A stretch of 14,439 bases of DNA from Hyphomicrobiales bacterium (GTDB lineage: Bacteria > Pseudomonadota > Alphaproteobacteria > Rhizobiales > Beijerinckiaceae). A program made the translations under genes and the position numbers. The notes beneath the pieces were generated by a model. The model saw nothing but the letters and a program-made list of their open reading frames with translations, had not been told where the DNA came from and searched no databases. The stretch lies in assembly GCA_003164825.1 (NCBI GenBank), contig PLUH01000361.1, positions 12,476-26,914 on the forward strand. The letters run 5' to 3'. Positions 13,657 through 14,439 of the stretch are shown here, in pieces (positions within the stretch are counted from its first letter, which is position 1; every line of letters starts with the position of its first letter).

Positions 13657-14439
13657 ATCGCTCGCGGGTCGGCGCGATCGTCCTGCGGATCTTGTACCTC
13701 TATCGCGGCAGCCCGCAGCGGGTCTTTCCCATCTTCGTCTTCGTGGCGGTCGATATCGTGCTCTGGGGCTTCCTCACCCGTTACCTCAACTCAGTCTCGC
13801 GCGCCGACTTCAACTTCGTGCCGGCGCTGCTCGGCGCGGTTCTGTTGTGGGATTTCCTCACCCGCGTCATGCAGCAGTTGACGATGGCGCTGTTCGAGGA
13901 CGTGTGGACGCGAAATTTCCTCAATTTCTTCGCCACCCCGCTTCGCGTGTCGGAATATCTTGCGGGGCTGCTCATCGTCGCAGTGACCACCAGTCTTCTG
14001 AGCCTCGTCGCCATGCTGGCGCTCGCGCAAATCGCGTTCGGCCTCTCATTTTTCGCTTATGGGGTTGCGCTGGCGCCGTTCCTGATGGTGCTGTTCGTCA
14101 CCGGGATCGCGCTTGGCGTCACGGCCTCAGCCCTCGTTCTGAGACTGGGACCGGCCTCCGAGTGGCTGATCTGGCCGATCCCAATGCTGATTTCGCCATT
14201 CGCTGGCGTCTTCTATCCCATCGCGGTCTTGCCCAGATGGATGCAGGCGGTGGCGATGGTGCTGCCGCCGTCCTATGTGTTCGAGGGCATGCGGGCGGTC
14301 GTCGCCGGAAACCCGCCACCCTGGGATCGCCTGGCGGTCGGCGGGGGCCTGGCGCTCGTCTACCTTGTTCTTGCCTGCATGTTCTTCTTCGCTGTCTATC
14401 GCTCCGTGATCCGCACTGGCCTCATCGCCCGCTACAGCG
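13653..14439 (+). CDS. ABC-2 type exporter, permease (3' end outside window)
   Basis: A GTG start at 13653 overlaps the ATPase stop (GTGA) and opens a frame that runs to the window end without a stop: 262 codons, nearly full length for the family (about 255-270). The protein is very hydrophobic, with about six membrane segments at roughly 25-41, 55-72, 103-129, 135-164, 171-190 and 228-249. An amphipathic stretch with LFEDVWTRNFLNFFATPLR (80-98) corresponds to the coupling-helix region, and the conserved PPSYVFEGMR motif (205-214) is typical of ABC-2 permeases. Together with the ATPase it should form an exporter; the substrate (lipid, polysaccharide, drug or other) cannot be deduced. The cyclase lies upstream, but no shared function is shown. 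Confidence 0.9.
   Translation, partial: MNRSRVGAIVLRILYLYRGSPQRVFPIFVFVAVDIVLWGFLTRYLNSVSRADFNFVPALLGAVLLWDFLTRVMQQLTMALFEDVWTRNFLNFFATPLRVSEYLAGLLIVAVTTSLLSLVAMLALAQIAFGLSFFAYGVALAPFLMVLFVTGIALGVTASALVLRLGPASEWLIWPIPMLISPFAGVFYPIAVLPRWMQAVAMVLPPSYVFEGMRAVVAGNPPPWDRLAVGGGLALVYLVLACMFFFAVYRSVIRTGLIARYS

Noticed and set aside
1..14439. CRISPR array, tRNA/rRNA, transposase or integrase
   Set aside because: I saw no regularly spaced repeats, no cloverleaf-like sequence and no recombinase or DDE motifs in any convincing frame.

Overview
This is a GC-rich, gene-dense chromosomal-type window. The GC-biased codons, the long spurious ORFs antisense to real genes, and the mix of families (HLD-II haloalkane dehalogenase, PoxB, an ETHE1-rhodanese fusion, a rhizobial-style adenylate cyclase) suggest a soil or environmental Alphaproteobacterium, perhaps Hyphomicrobiales. 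That placement is inference: there is no rRNA, tRNA or phylogenetic marker here. I see no IS element, CRISPR array, phage gene or RNA gene.

Layout. (1) 1-1031, plus strand: the 3' end of a TetR-like regulator overlaps by 4 nt a haloalkane dehalogenase with its full catalytic pentad. (2) 1053-1997, minus: an unrecognised 314-residue protein. (3) 1998-2452: a gap that holds a short remnant of a second poxB-like gene (its last ~25 codons, minus strand) and several short palindromes. (4) 2453-3259, plus: a sugar-phosphate isomerase/epimerase-like TIM barrel, convergent with (5) 3286-5022, minus: poxB, the membrane-associated ubiquinone-linked pyruvate dehydrogenase. (6) 5120-6052, minus: a visibly AT-richer gene for a putative glycosyltransferase-like protein, bracketed by a 20-bp direct repeat (19/20 identical), so probably acquired. 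(7) 6375-8012, plus: a second ThDP enzyme, a catabolic (AlsS-type) acetolactate synthase. (8) 8150-11427, minus: four genes in the order 1-Cys peroxiredoxin, ABM-domain monooxygenase, persulfide dioxygenase-rhodanese fusion, alpha/beta hydrolase. (9) 11615-14439, plus: a class III adenylate cyclase, then an ABC-2 exporter (ATPase, plus a permease cut by the window end).

How the genes may work together. PoxB and the AlsS-like enzyme both decarboxylate pyruvate with ThDP, one giving acetate and electrons to quinone, the other acetolactate. The peroxiredoxin / ABM / persulfide dioxygenase-rhodanese cluster reads as detoxification of peroxides and reactive sulfur. The dehalogenase with its adjacent regulator is a small catabolic or detoxification unit. 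The exporter lies just after the cyclase, but a functional link is not shown by the sequence.

Most worth a second look: the poxB C-terminal remnant, the direct repeats around the low-GC gene, the unknown 314-residue protein, and the sulfur/peroxide cluster. I did not find a clear, wholly new multi-gene system.
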